A DNA stretch of 40,014 bases from Micromonospora sp. C95 (lineage in GTDB: Bacteria; Actinomycetota; Actinomycetes; Mycobacteriales; Micromonosporaceae): contig NZ_JAGPXT010000039.1 of the NCBI RefSeq assembly GCF_018070465.1, positions 1 through 40,014 on the forward strand, read 5' to 3'. The translations under genes were made by a program, and so were the position numbers. Shown here in pieces: positions 12,586-21,600 of this stretch. How positions within the stretch are numbered: position 1 is the stretch's first letter; each line of letters begins with the position of its first letter. The notes below the pieces were generated by a model. That model had not been told where the DNA came from. It saw only the letters and a program-made list of their open reading frames with translations, and ran no database searches.

Positions 12586-15305
12586 GCGGTCGACCGTCAC
12601 GACCGGCCGGCCGCGCGCGGCTGGCCGAGACGCTCGGGTCGTGGCGGGCCGCGCTGCGGATCGCCCGACGCGAGGCGAAACGGGCCCGCGGGCGCACCAC
12701 CCTGGTGCTGGCGATGATCGTCCTGCCGGTGCTGGCGTTGAGCTTCATCGCGGTAAGCGTCGACATGGCACGCCTGACGCCGGCCGAGCAGATGGAACGC
12801 CGGCTCGGCAACGCCGACGCGGAACTCCGGGTGGTGGGACGCGGCCCGGTCGAGCAGAACTCCGACGGCAGCGGCTGGACCTCCGGAGGCACGGACCAGC
12901 CGCGCACCGCACCGGTCACCGCGGCGTACGTCGCCGCGCTGCTGCCCGAGGGCAGCCGGGTGCTGCCGGTACGTCGGTGGGTGCCGTTCGGCGCCTGGCG
13001 GGGCGACCGGATCCGGGACGACGTCGCCGCCACCGTGATCGACCTGACCGATCCCCTCGGGCGCGGCCTGGCCCGGGTCCACCGGGGCCGGGTACCGGCC
13101 GCCACCGACGAGATCGCGGTGAACCTGGCCGCCCGGCGCAGCCTCGGCGTCGACGTCGGAGACCGGGTCGCCGCCGCGGACGGCACCCGCACCTGGACCG
13201 TCGTCGGCGTGGCCGAACTCCCCGAGCAGCTGAGCCCGATGGTCCTTCTGCACCCCGCCGGGGCGCCGCTGGAGACCGACCCCGACGAGGTGTTCCTGGC
13301 CGACCTGGCCGGCCCGCTCACCGACGACGTCTTCCGGCGCCTCAACCGCAACGGTGTCGTGGTGGCCGCCCGGGTACCCGCTCCGCCCGGGAAGCTGCCC
13401 CAGCACGTCGACTCGCCGACCGGCCGGATGAGCCTGGAGGAGGTCAGTTCCGGCGTGCTGATCGGCGGGCTCGGCCTGCTCGAAGTGGTGCTGCTGGTCG
13501 GGCCGGCGTTCGCCGTCGGGGTACGCCGTCGGCGGCGGGAACTGGCGCTGGTGGCGGTCGCCGGTGGCGATGCCGCGCAGCTACGCCGGGTGGTGCTCGC
13601 CGACGGTGTGGTGCTGGGCGGAGTCGGTGCCGTCGCCGGGATCGCGCTCGGCGTGGCCGCCGCCTTCGCCGGCCGACCCCTGGTCGAGCAGTTCATCTTC
13701 GCGCAGCGGTTCGGCGGCTACCGTGCCTGGCCCACCGCCCTGGTCGTGATCGCACTTGTCGCGGTGCTGGCCGGGGTGCTGGCCGCGCTGGCACCGGCGT
13801 GGACGGCCGCCCGGCAGGACGTGGTGGCCGGGCTCGCCGGCCGGCGCACCGCGCCCGTGCACCGACGCCGGTGGCTGGCCATCGGCATCGTGCTGGCCGC
13901 CGGCGGGACCGTCGTGGCCGCGACCGGTGCCGTGGTCACCTCGCAGTCGATCATCCTCGCCGGGCTGGTGCTGGGCGAGCTAGGGCTGGTGTTCGCCACC
14001 CCGACGCTTGTCGGACTGCTGGCCAGGCTCGGTCGGTTTCTCCCGCTGGCACCCCGGATCGCGGTACGCGACGCCAGCCGCAACCGTGCGTCGGCCGCGC
14101 CCGCCATCTCCGCCGTGATGGCCGCGGTCGCCGGCAGCGTCGCCCTCGGTCTCTTCCTGGCCAGCGACGACGCTCGCAACGAGGAACAGAACCGGGCGCT
14201 GCTGCCGGAGCGTACCGTGCTGGTCACCACCAACGGCGATCCCGCGACGGACCGCCCGCCCACCCTCGACGAGATCAGCGGCCCGGCGCGGCAGCTGCTC
14301 GGTGCCGACACGATCGCTCCGCTGGTGGCGGCCGGCTGCTCGCCGGACTTCTACGCCTGCACGGTCACCGCCACCATGCCACCCGAGCGGGCCTGCCCCT
14401 GGCAGCCGTACGAGCCGCTCAGTGCGGCCGACCAGCTGCGGGCCCGCGCCGACCCCCGCTGTCAGCACGGCGACGAACCACACGGCCCGTACCTGCGGGT
14501 CGCCGTGGACGACGGCACCACGTTGCGGCTGCTGACCGGGGTCGCACCGGCCGACGTCGCGGCCGCCACCGCCACGCTGCGCGCGGGCGGCGCGGTGATA
14601 ACCGACGCCCGCTTCCTCCACGACGACCGCCTGGATCTCCGGGTCGAACACGGGGAGGAGGCACGGCCCACGGACACCGCCACCGTGCCTGGACACGCGC
14701 TGCACACCGGGCTCGGTGAGCACTGGCTGCTGCTCTCACCCGCCGCCGCCGACCGGCTCGGGCTGGCGACCTGGCAGGTCGGCTGGGCACTGGACGCCCG
14801 GCAGCCACCGGACCAGCAGCGACAGGACGACCTCGCCGCCGCACTTCGCCCACTCGGCGCCGCCGGGGTCGCGGTGGAGCGGAACCGGGACTACGACGAC
14901 ACCCGTCCGCTGCTGCTGTTGCTGGCGGCGGTCTCCGCGGTGGTCACCGTCGGCGCCGCCGGCATCGCCACCGGCCTGGCCGCCGCTGAGGGACGGGCCG
15001 ACCTGTCCACCCTCGCCGCGGTCGGCGCGGGACCGGGCGTACGCCGCCTGCTGTCGCTCTGCCAGGCCGGCGTGATCGCGGTGCTCGGCTCGACGCTGGG
15101 CATCGTCGCCGGACTCGCCTCGGCCCTGATCGTGCTGGCCTTCACCAACCAGCGGTACGCCGACAGCTGGCCGATCGAACCGCCCTATCCGCTGGTGATG
15201 CCCTGGCTGACCCTTGGCGTGCTGGTGGTGGTGCCGGTGGTGGCGATGCTCGGCGCGGCGCTGTTCACCCGGTCCCGGCTACCGGTGGAACGCCGGCTGG
15301 ACTGA
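12582..15305 (+). CDS. FtsX-like permease of an ABC exporter
   Basis: A 907-residue permease with the duplicated layout of actinobacterial FtsX/MacB exporters. TM1 is near 40-60, followed by a large outside domain of about 230 residues. A first FtsX block holds three helices near 288-408 with the conserved cytoplasmic loop GVRRRRRELALVAVAGGDAAQLRRVVLADGVV. Further helices lie near 431-480 and 510-527, then a second outside domain and a final three-helix block from about 778 to 895. The second outside domain has Cys residues in GCSPDFYACTVTATMPPERACPW and PRCQH that could form disulfides. It begins with GTG 12582 overlapping the ATPase gene. Such permeases work as mechanotransmitters rather than classic channels. 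Substrate unknown. Confidence 0.93.
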   Translation: MSGRPSRPAGRARLAETLGSWRAALRIARREAKRARGRTTLVLAMIVLPVLALSFIAVSVDMARLTPAEQMERRLGNADAELRVVGRGPVEQNSDGSGWTSGGTDQPRTAPVTAAYVAALLPEGSRVLPVRRWVPFGAWRGDRIRDDVAATVIDLTDPLGRGLARVHRGRVPAATDEIAVNLAARRSLGVDVGDRVAAADGTRTWTVVGVAELPEQLSPMVLLHPAGAPLETDPDEVFLADLAGPLTDDVFRRLNRNGVVVAARVPAPPGKLPQHVDSPTGRMSLEEVSSGVLIGGLGLLEVVLLVGPAFAVGVRRRRRELALVAVAGGDAAQLRRVVLADGVVLGGVGAVAGIALGVAAAFAGRPLVEQFIFAQRFGGYRAWPTALVVIALVAVLAGVLAALAPAWTAARQDVVAGLAGRRTAPVHRRRWLAIGIVLAAGGTVVAATGAVVTSQSIILAGLVLGELGLVFATPTLVGLLARLGRFLPLAPRIAVRDASRNRASAAPAISAVMAAVAGSVALGLFLASDDARNEEQNRALLPERTVLVTTNGDPATDRPPTLDEISGPARQLLGADTIAPLVAAGCSPDFYACTVTATMPPERACPWQPYEPLSAADQLRARADPRCQHGDEPHGPYLRVAVDDGTTLRLLTGVAPADVAAATATLRAGGAVITDARFLHDDRLDLRVEHGEEARPTDTATVPGHALHTGLGEHWLLLSPAAADRLGLATWQVGWALDARQPPDQQRQDDLAAALRPLGAAGVAVERNRDYDDTRPLLLLLAAVSAVVTVGAAGIATGLAAAEGRADLSTLAAVGAGPGVRRLLSLCQAGVIAVLGSTLGIVAGLASALIVLAFTNQRYADSWPIEPPYPLVMPWLTLGVLVVVPVVAMLGAALFTRSRLPVERRLD

Positions 15306-15333
15306 CCGGTACCCCACCCTCCAGACTGTGCGG

Positions 15334-15813
15334 ATGTCCGTGCTGGGAAGCCTCACCCGCCGGGTAGGTCGGTACCGCTGGTTCGGTGCCACCATCCGGC
15401 TGCTGGTACCCGTCGACCGGGCCGTCGGACGGCTGACCCGGGGCCGGGTGGTCACCCTCGGGCTCGTACCGTCGTTGGTGATCACCACGACCGGCCGTCG
15501 GTCCGGTCGGCCGCGCAGCAACCCGCTGCTCTACGTGCCCGACGGCGACGGGTACGTGGTGGTGGGGTCGAACTGGGGCCAGGCGCACCAGCCGGCGTGG
15601 TCGCTGAACCTGCTCGCCGAGCCGAGGGCCGAGGTGGACGTCAAGGGTCGCCGCATCCCGGTACGCGCCGAGGTGGCCACCGGTGCCGAACGCGACCGGC
15701 TGTGGCGGCTGCTGGTCGACGAGTGGCCGGCCTACGAGACGTACGTGGCGCGGGCCGGTGGGCGGGAGATCCGCATCTTCCGGCTGGTGCCCGACGACGC
15801 CCGCCGCACCTGA
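15334..15813 (+). CDS. Deazaflavin (F420)-dependent nitroreductase family protein
   Basis: A 159-residue split-barrel protein of the Ddn/DUF385 family, whose members bind F420 and reduce quinones, nitro compounds or enones. Family motifs are VITTTGRRSGRPRSNPLLYVPDGDGYVVVGSNWG and HQPAWSLNLLAEPRAEVDVKGRRIPVRAEVATGAERDRLW. The C-terminus EIRIFRLVP is usual. The start ATG 15334 fits the family length. It lies 28 bases after the permease gene on the same strand and may be read through from it, though no functional link is evident. Confidence 0.9.
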   Translation: MSVLGSLTRRVGRYRWFGATIRLLVPVDRAVGRLTRGRVVTLGLVPSLVITTTGRRSGRPRSNPLLYVPDGDGYVVVGSNWGQAHQPAWSLNLLAEPRAEVDVKGRRIPVRAEVATGAERDRLWRLLVDEWPAYETYVARAGGREIRIFRLVPDDARRT

Positions 15814-15900
15814 CCGCCGTCGCGGCTCGATCGAAGTCCCGAACCCAGGCGTTAGGGTGTGCGGTGACCGATAGGTCGCTGTGGGTGGCGCGAACGCGGG

Positions 15901-16629
15901 GTGGTCGGCGTGGACGGTGTCCAGGAGCACCGGGACGATCCCCGGTGGGACGTGGCCGAGCGGGTCGCCGCAGCCGTCCGGCGACGGTTCCCGGCCGAGG
16001 TGCTCGCGGTCGCGGTCCACGGTCCGTTGGCGCATGGCGACGACGACGGCGGGGGCGACGGTGAGGTCGGGCTGCTGGTGGCCACCTACCGGCCCGGCAC
16101 CGGGCCGCCGTCAGCGGCCCGACGGGTGGACGGCGTGCTTGTCGACCTGACCGTGGTCGCCGCCGAGGAACGGCTGCGCCAGGCGCGGCAACTGACCAGC
16201 CGGTGGCCGCTGACCGCCGACCGGTACGTGACCACCCGGGCCCTGCACGACCCGACCGGATGGCTGGCCACCCTGCGCGACGAACATCTCGGCCGGCTGG
16301 CCCGGGCCCGCCCGGCCGAGTTCACCTCGGCCGCCCGCCGGGCCTGGTACCGGGGCAGCGCCGCGCACGCCCGGGCTGCCCGGCTTGCCGAGTGGTACGA
16401 GACGGACCAGGCCCTGCTGATGCTGGGCGAGGCCCGGCTCGGCGCGGCCACGGTCAGCGGGCTGCTCAGCCGCACCTACTTCCGGGATCCGGGCGACGCG
16501 GTGCGCCGGACCGGGCTGGCCGGAGCGGACATGACCGAGGTGGGTGCCGTGCTGGCCCGCCAGTCGGCGGAGCTCACCGCCCGTGGCCGCCCGGTCGACG
16601 GCACCATCGAGGAGCTGCTCGACGGCTGA
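15901..16629 (+). CDS. Nucleotidyltransferase-like protein with altered active-site motif
   Basis: A 242-residue protein from GTG 15901; GTG 15910 (MDGVQEHRDD) with GGGGTGG upstream is an equally good start. Residues 33-60 (VLAVAVHGPLAHGDDDGGGDGEVGLLV) have the shape of the pol-beta-type G-S...D-x-D strand-turn of antibiotic or MNT nucleotidyltransferases. Here the GS is GP and the second metal position is Glu (DGE). The C-terminal part is helical (DEHLGRLARARPAEFTSAARRAWYRGSAAHARAARLAEWYETDQALLMLGEARL), as in ANT-type proteins. It may be a divergent nucleotidyltransferase or a non-catalytic relative. A -10-like TAGGGT lies at 15853-15858. It converges on the VIT gene with a single base between the stops. 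Confidence 0.7.
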   Translation: MVGVDGVQEHRDDPRWDVAERVAAAVRRRFPAEVLAVAVHGPLAHGDDDGGGDGEVGLLVATYRPGTGPPSAARRVDGVLVDLTVVAAEERLRQARQLTSRWPLTADRYVTTRALHDPTGWLATLRDEHLGRLARARPAEFTSAARRAWYRGSAAHARAARLAEWYETDQALLMLGEARLGAATVSGLLSRTYFRDPGDAVRRTGLAGADMTEVGAVLARQSAELTARGRPVDGTIEELLDG

Positions 16630-16630
16630 C

Positions 16631-17347
16631 TCAGCCGAGCCCGCCCTGGACCCCGATCAGCGCACCGATCAGGTATGTCGCCACCGCGGCGGCGGCGCCG
16701 AGCAGCAGTTGGCGCAGCCCGCCGGACCACCACCGGCGGTTGGTGAACCGGGAGACGATCGCACCGGCGACGAAGAGCCCGAGCCCGCCGACCGCCAGGG
16801 CGAGCGCCAGGCTGGTCGCGCCGAACAGGTACGGCAGCAGCGGCACCAGGGCACCGACGGAGAAGCAGAGGAACGACGAGAGCGCCGCCGCCCACGGGTT
16901 CGGTTGTTCGTCCGGGTTGACGCCCAACTCCTCCTGCACGTGCATCCGCAGCGCCTGCTCCGGGTGGCGGCGTACCGCCTCGGCGACCTGGACGGCGAGG
17001 TCTTCGGGCAGCCCCCGGGCGACCCACAGCTCGGCGAGCTCGCGGGCCTCGGCCTCCGGGTGACGCTCCAGTTCTCGGCGTTCCTTGGCCACCTCCGCGG
17101 CGATCTGCTCGTTGGCTGACCGCACGCTCGTGTATTCGCCGAGCGCCATCGAGATGGCGCCGGCGACCAGGCCGGCGGTGCCGGTGAGCACGATGGTGCG
17201 GGGCGAGACCCCGCCGCCGCCGACACCGGCGATCAGGGCGATGTTGGTGACCAGGCCGTCCATCGCCCCGAACACGGCCGGGCGCAGCCAGCCGCCGGAC
17301 ACGTCGGCGTGGTGGTGCTCGCGCAGTGCGGCCGGGGTCTCGGTCAC
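16631..17347 (-). CDS. VIT/CCC1 family iron-manganese transporter
   Basis: A 238-residue five-helix membrane protein of the vacuolar iron transporter family, moving Fe2+ or Mn2+ out of the cytoplasm. TM1 carries GAMDGLVTNIALIAGVGGG, and TM2 GLVAGAISMALGEYTSVRS with the conserved Met-Glu-Tyr. A cytoplasmic Glu-rich helical insert follows (about 80-145: EVAKERRELERHPEAEARELAELW...), the metal-binding domain of bacterial and plant VITs. Three C-terminal helices follow. The start GTG 17347 (MTETPAALREHHH) overlaps the map stop by GTGA. The His triplet HHH at 11-13 is notable. The stops of this gene and the convergent neighbour lie inside the palindrome CGGCTGA-C-TCAGCCG (16623-16637). Confidence 0.92.
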   Translation of the reverse strand: MTETPAALREHHHADVSGGWLRPAVFGAMDGLVTNIALIAGVGGGGVSPRTIVLTGTAGLVAGAISMALGEYTSVRSANEQIAAEVAKERRELERHPEAEARELAELWVARGLPEDLAVQVAEAVRRHPEQALRMHVQEELGVNPDEQPNPWAAALSSFLCFSVGALVPLLPYLFGATSLALALAVGGLGLFVAGAIVSRFTNRRWWSGGLRQLLLGAAAAVATYLIGALIGVQGGLG

Positions 17348-18201
17348 GGCAGCGTCAGGATCTCGTGGCCGTCCTCGGTCACCAGCACGGTGTGCTCGAA
17401 CTGGGCGGTCCACCTCCGGTCCTTGGTGACCACCGTCCAGCCGTCGTCCCACAGGTCGTACTGGTAGGTGCCGAGAGTGATCATCGGCTCGATGGTGAAG
17501 GTCATTCCGGGCTCCATCACGTCGGTGGGGCGCGGGCTGTCGTAGTGCGGCACGTAGAGCCCGCTGTGGAAGGCCTCGCCGATGCCGTGGCCGGTGAAGT
17601 CACGGACCACGCCGTACCCGAAGCGCTTCGCGTACGACTCGATGACCCGGCCGATCACGTTGATCTGTCGTCCCGGGGCGACCGCCCGGATCCCCCGCAT
17701 CATCGCCTCGTGGGTCCGCTCGACGAGCAACCGGTTCTCCTCGGCGACCTCACCGACGCAGAACGTCGCGTCCGTGTCGCCGTGGACGCCACCGATGTAC
17801 GCCGTGACGTCGACGTTGATGATGTCGCCGTCGACGAGCGTGGTCGAGTCGGGGATGCCGTGGCAGATCACCTCGTTGAGGCTGGTGCAGCAGGACTTCG
17901 GAAAGCCCCGGTAGCCCAGGGTCGACGGGTAGGCGTCGTGGTCGACCAGGAAGTCGTGCACCACCCGGTCGATCTCGTCGGTGGTCACGCCGGGTTTGCA
18001 GTGCTCCCCCGCCAACTGCACCGCCTGCGCGGCGATCCGCCCGGCCAGACGCATCTTCTCGATGGTCTCCGGGGTCTGCACGTGCGATCCCTGCCAGGGC
18101 CGGGGAGCCTTCTTGCCGACGTACTCCGGGCGGGCGATGTGGGCGGGCACCGGCCGCCACGGGGAGAGCGTGCCGGGGGTCAGCGGCGCACGGACGGTCA
18201 T
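17344..18201 (-). CDS. map: Type I methionine aminopeptidase
   Basis: Removes the initiator Met from nascent proteins. The protein is 285 residues with all five metal ligands: Asp 131 (NVDVTAY), Asp 142 (GDTDATF), His 205 (GHGIG), Glu 238 (TIEPM) and Glu 269 (QFEHT). The substrate-contact His 114 is in VICHG. A 40-residue N-terminal extension rich in Pro (TPGTLSPWRPVPAHIARPEYVGKKAPRPW) precedes the catalytic domain, as in the longer mycobacterial Map (MetAP1c). No Shine-Dalgarno precedes ATG 18201, and a -10-like TAGGCT lies six bases upstream, so a leaderless mRNA is likely. It is coupled to the downstream VIT gene. Confidence 0.96.
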   Translation of the reverse strand: MTVRAPLTPGTLSPWRPVPAHIARPEYVGKKAPRPWQGSHVQTPETIEKMRLAGRIAAQAVQLAGEHCKPGVTTDEIDRVVHDFLVDHDAYPSTLGYRGFPKSCCTSLNEVICHGIPDSTTLVDGDIINVDVTAYIGGVHGDTDATFCVGEVAEENRLLVERTHEAMMRGIRAVAPGRQINVIGRVIESYAKRFGYGVVRDFTGHGIGEAFHSGLYVPHYDSPRPTDVMEPGMTFTIEPMITLGTYQYDLWDDGWTVVTKDRRWTAQFEHTVLVTEDGHEILTLP

Positions 18202-18207
18202 GACGCA

Positions 18208-18213
18208 AGCCTA
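18208..18213 (-). promoter_or_regulatory. Candidate -10 element for a leaderless map transcript
   Basis: TAGGCT (18213-18208, minus) is followed by six bases and then the map ATG. This is the TANNNT-N5-7-RTG arrangement typical of leaderless actinobacterial genes. No good -35 is visible. Confidence 0.45.
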
Positions 18214-18295
18214 TCGCCGCCCGCGTAGTGACCCCCGCCACCGGCCGCCACAAGCGGTTGTTGCCCTACCACAAGCACTGTGTCAAGGTGTCTGC

Positions 18296-18610
18296 GTGGA
18301 TCAAGGGGGCGCACCTCCCATCTTCTCCGCCAACGCGGAGACCGATGGTGATCACCTGAGCGTGGTGGTCACCGGCGAGGTCGACATGGCGACCGCCGAC
18401 ACCATGCTCCAGACCGTGCTGCGCGAGCCGGCCGGCCGGGTGACGCTCGACCTGCGGGCGGTCACCTTCTTCGACTCGGCGGCCATCCATGCGGTGGTGC
18501 GGCTCGCCGGCCACTATCCGGACACGTTGACGGTCCTGCCGTCCCGGCAGGTCAGCCGGGTGCTGGAGATCGCCGGCCTGGGGAGTCAGCCCTGGTTGCA
18601 CCCGGCCTGA
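18296..18610 (+). CDS. STAS domain anti-anti-sigma factor
   Basis: A 104-residue STAS protein from GTG 18296, with AAGG seven bases upstream. The fold pattern is standard: SVVVTGEVDMATADTMLQTVL, then VTLDLRAVTFFDSAAIHAVVRLA, with phosphorylatable Ser 61 in FDSAAI where SpoIIAA/RsbV proteins have DSSGL. Such proteins bind anti-sigma kinases when unphosphorylated and so release a sigma factor. It converges on the hybrid kinase/phosphatase gene, with a 21-base gap holding a hairpin. The neighbour carries both a SpoIIE-type phosphatase and an RsbW-type kinase domain, so the two may be partners; that is inference from proximity. Confidence 0.9.
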   Translation: MDQGGAPPIFSANAETDGDHLSVVVTGEVDMATADTMLQTVLREPAGRVTLDLRAVTFFDSAAIHAVVRLAGHYPDTLTVLPSRQVSRVLEIAGLGSQPWLHPA

Positions 18611-18612
18611 CC

Positions 18613-18633
18613 GACCGCCCCGGCCGGGCGGTC
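18613..18633. terminator. Bidirectional hairpin between convergent STAS and kinase genes
   Basis: GACCGCCC (18613-18620) pairs with GGGCGGTC (18626-18633) across a five-base loop. It starts two bases after the STAS stop and its far arm overlaps the stop codon of the convergent gene. Confidence 0.5.
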
Positions 18634-21600
18634 AGGCGGTGAGCGCACGGCGCAGGGTGACCCGGGTCCCCTCGGTGGTCTGCTCGACCGAGAGATCCCC
18701 GAGTGCCCGGATCAGCGACAGTCCGCGGCCCCGGAAGCCCGAACCGGTCGACTCCCGCCACTGCCCGCTGTCCGACACCGTCGCCACCACCGTACGGTCC
18801 TCGATCCGCACCTCGATCTCGATCACCGGCTCCATTGGGTCGACCGGGTGCTCGATGGCGTTCGCCGCCGCCTCGGAAACCGCCACGGTCAGGTCGAACA
18901 GGTCCGTCTCGCCCACCCGGTGCGCGACGAGGAAATCCTCCAGCCGCTTGCGTAGCACGCTCAGCCGGGTCGGGTCGGCGGGCAGCCGCAGCGCGAACCG
19001 GTTGAGTTCGACCGCCTCCAGGGCCAGTACCGCGACGTCGTCCCGGCGGGGCCGGCCGGCGACCCGCGCCACCACCGCGTCGATCAGGTCGGCCACATGC
19101 TCACCGGAGCGGGCCGCGTCGGCGCGTAGCAGGGCCAACGACTCGTCGATGCCCATCTGCCGGTCCTCGATCAGGCCGTCGGTGTAGAGCAGCAGCCGGT
19201 CACCGGCCCGCAGCTCGCCGGAGACGGTCTCGTACTCGGTGCCCGCGATGGCACCGACCGGCGGCCCGAGCGCCCGGCCGTGCAGGAACGCCACGTCGTC
19301 GCCCCGGATCAGCAGGGGCGACGGGTGTCCCGCGCTGGCATAGCGCAGTCGACCCGTCCGGGGGCTGAACCACAGGCAGAAGACCGTCGCGAACGAACGT
19401 GACTCGGTCGACCCCACCAGTCGGTTCAGCCGGGTCAACGACTCACCGGGATCGAAACCCTCCAGCACGTACGCGCGCAGCGCGTTGCGCAGCTGGCCCA
19501 TGGCCGCCGCCGCCGGCACCCCCTTGCCGACCACGTCACCGATGATCAGCATGAGTTCGTCGTCGTCCCGGGCCACCACGTCGTACCAGTCGCCGCCCAC
19601 CTCGACCTCGGCACTGCCCGGCAGGTAGCGGCTGGCCACCACGGCGCCGGGCAGTTGGGGCAGGGAACGGGGCAGGAAGCTGTGCTGGAGGGTGGTGGCG
19701 ATGCGGTGCTCGGCCTCGTAGAGTTGAGCGTTCTCCATGCGTACCCCGACCAGGCGGGCGAGCTGGGTCAACGCGGCCTCGTCGGCGTCGGCGCTCTCCG
19801 CGGTCGGATGCCACACCCGCAGCTCACCGAGGGGCTGGTCGGCCACCCCGGTCAGCGGCAGGACGAAGGACGGCTCGACGCTGCTGGGGCCACCGGCGTC
19901 GGCCTCGTAGCGCGCGCCACCGGCGGAGACCACCACCCGAACGGCCTCGGCGAGACTCAACGCATGACGGGCGGCGATCTGGAGCACGTCGGCGGTGGAT
20001 CGGGCGCTGTTGACCGCCACCGCCGCGTCCGCGAGCGCACGCAACCGGCGGATGATCTGATTGCGTAGCTGACCGAGGGCCATGTTCGCCCGAACCCGAG
20101 CGGTCAGCTCCTGCCCCGAGAAGGGTTTGGTGAGGTAATCGTCGGCACCCACCGACAACCCGGCCACTTCCTCTGCCGAACCGGCGCGGGCGGAGAGCAG
20201 CACGATCGGCACGTACCGGGTACGCGGATCCGCGCGCAGCGCGGCGACCAGCCCGAAGCCGTCCAGGCGCGGCATCATCACGTCGGTCAGCACCAGATCG
20301 AAGGCCCGCTCGGTGGCGAGCCGCAGCGCCTCCACCCCGTCGGCGGCGGTACTCACCTCCCAGGTGGGCACGAGCAACCGGGTGACGTGTTCGCGCAGAT
20401 CGGGGTTGTCGTCGACGACCAGCACCCGACCGGCGGGCACGGCGGCGAAGGGCCGGGCTGCGTCCGGCACGGTCGGGGCGTCGGTCGGCGTCGAGCGGGA
20501 CGCGGCCGGGCCGGCAGCGGCGGTCCACTGAACGGTTTCGGCAACGAAGAGCGGGGCCTGCCGTGGCTCGCGAACGGTGTGCTCGGTGTGGTCGGCGTCG
20601 GCCACCCGGTCGGCCTGTAGGTGCCCGACACCGAACGGAACGGTGACCAGGAACGTGCTGCCGACGTCGAGCTGGCTCGTGGCGCTGACCCGGCCACCGT
20701 GCATCTCGACCAGTTCCCGTACCAGGGCCAGGCCGATCCCGGTGCCCTCGTGGCTGCGGGAGCGCACTCCCGGCACCCGGTGGAACCGCTCGAACACGTG
20801 CGGCAGTTCCCGCGCGTCGATGCCCACCCCGGTGTCGGACACCTCCAGCTGCGCGGCACCGTCGACCGCACGGACGCGGATGCTGATCTGTCCCTCGAAG
20901 GTGAACTTCAGGGCGTTGGAGACCAGGTTGAGGACGATCTTCTCCCACATGTCCGGGTCGACGAAGACCGGTTCCGCCAGCGGCGGACAGTCCACCACCA
21001 GCCGCAGCCCGGCGCGTTCGGTGGCAGAACGGAACGTGCTGGCCACCCGGGAGGTGTAGTCGGCCAGATCGGTGGGCTCGTAGTGGGCCACCAGCCGCCC
21101 GGACTCCAGCCGCGAGAAGTCGAGCACCGTGTTGACCAGCTTCAACAGCCGCAACGCGTTGCGGTGCATCACAGTCAGCCGCTCGGTGTGGTCCTCGCTG
21201 AGCCCCGGGTCCGCCAGCAGGTCCTCCAACGGGCCCAGCACCAGGGTCAACGGTGTACGGAACTCGTGACTCACGTTGGCGAAGAAGTTGGTCTTGGCCA
21301 GGTCCAGGGCGGCCAGCTCGGCGACCCGGGCCCGTTCCTGCTCGTACGCCCGCTGCTTGCCGACCGCCCGAGAGATCTGCGCGGCGACCAGCTCGAAGAA
21401 CGTGCGGTAGTCCTCGGTGAGCGGCAGGCGCCGAGCCATTCCCAGCACCAGCACCCCGGCCGGGTCGTTCGTCGCGCTGATCGGCAGCACCACCGCCTCG
21501 TCGGCGGCATCGGGCGGAACCCGGCCGAGCAGGTCAGCGGTGGCCACCACCGCTCCGACGCCGACCGCACCCAGCTCCACCAGCCGGGCGGGCGGATCAG

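Noticed and set aside
15864..16064. GTG-initiated frame right after the TAGGGT element
   Set aside because: It would fit a leaderless gene, but the frame is an Arg/Gly/Pro shadow of the nucleotidyltransferase-like gene.
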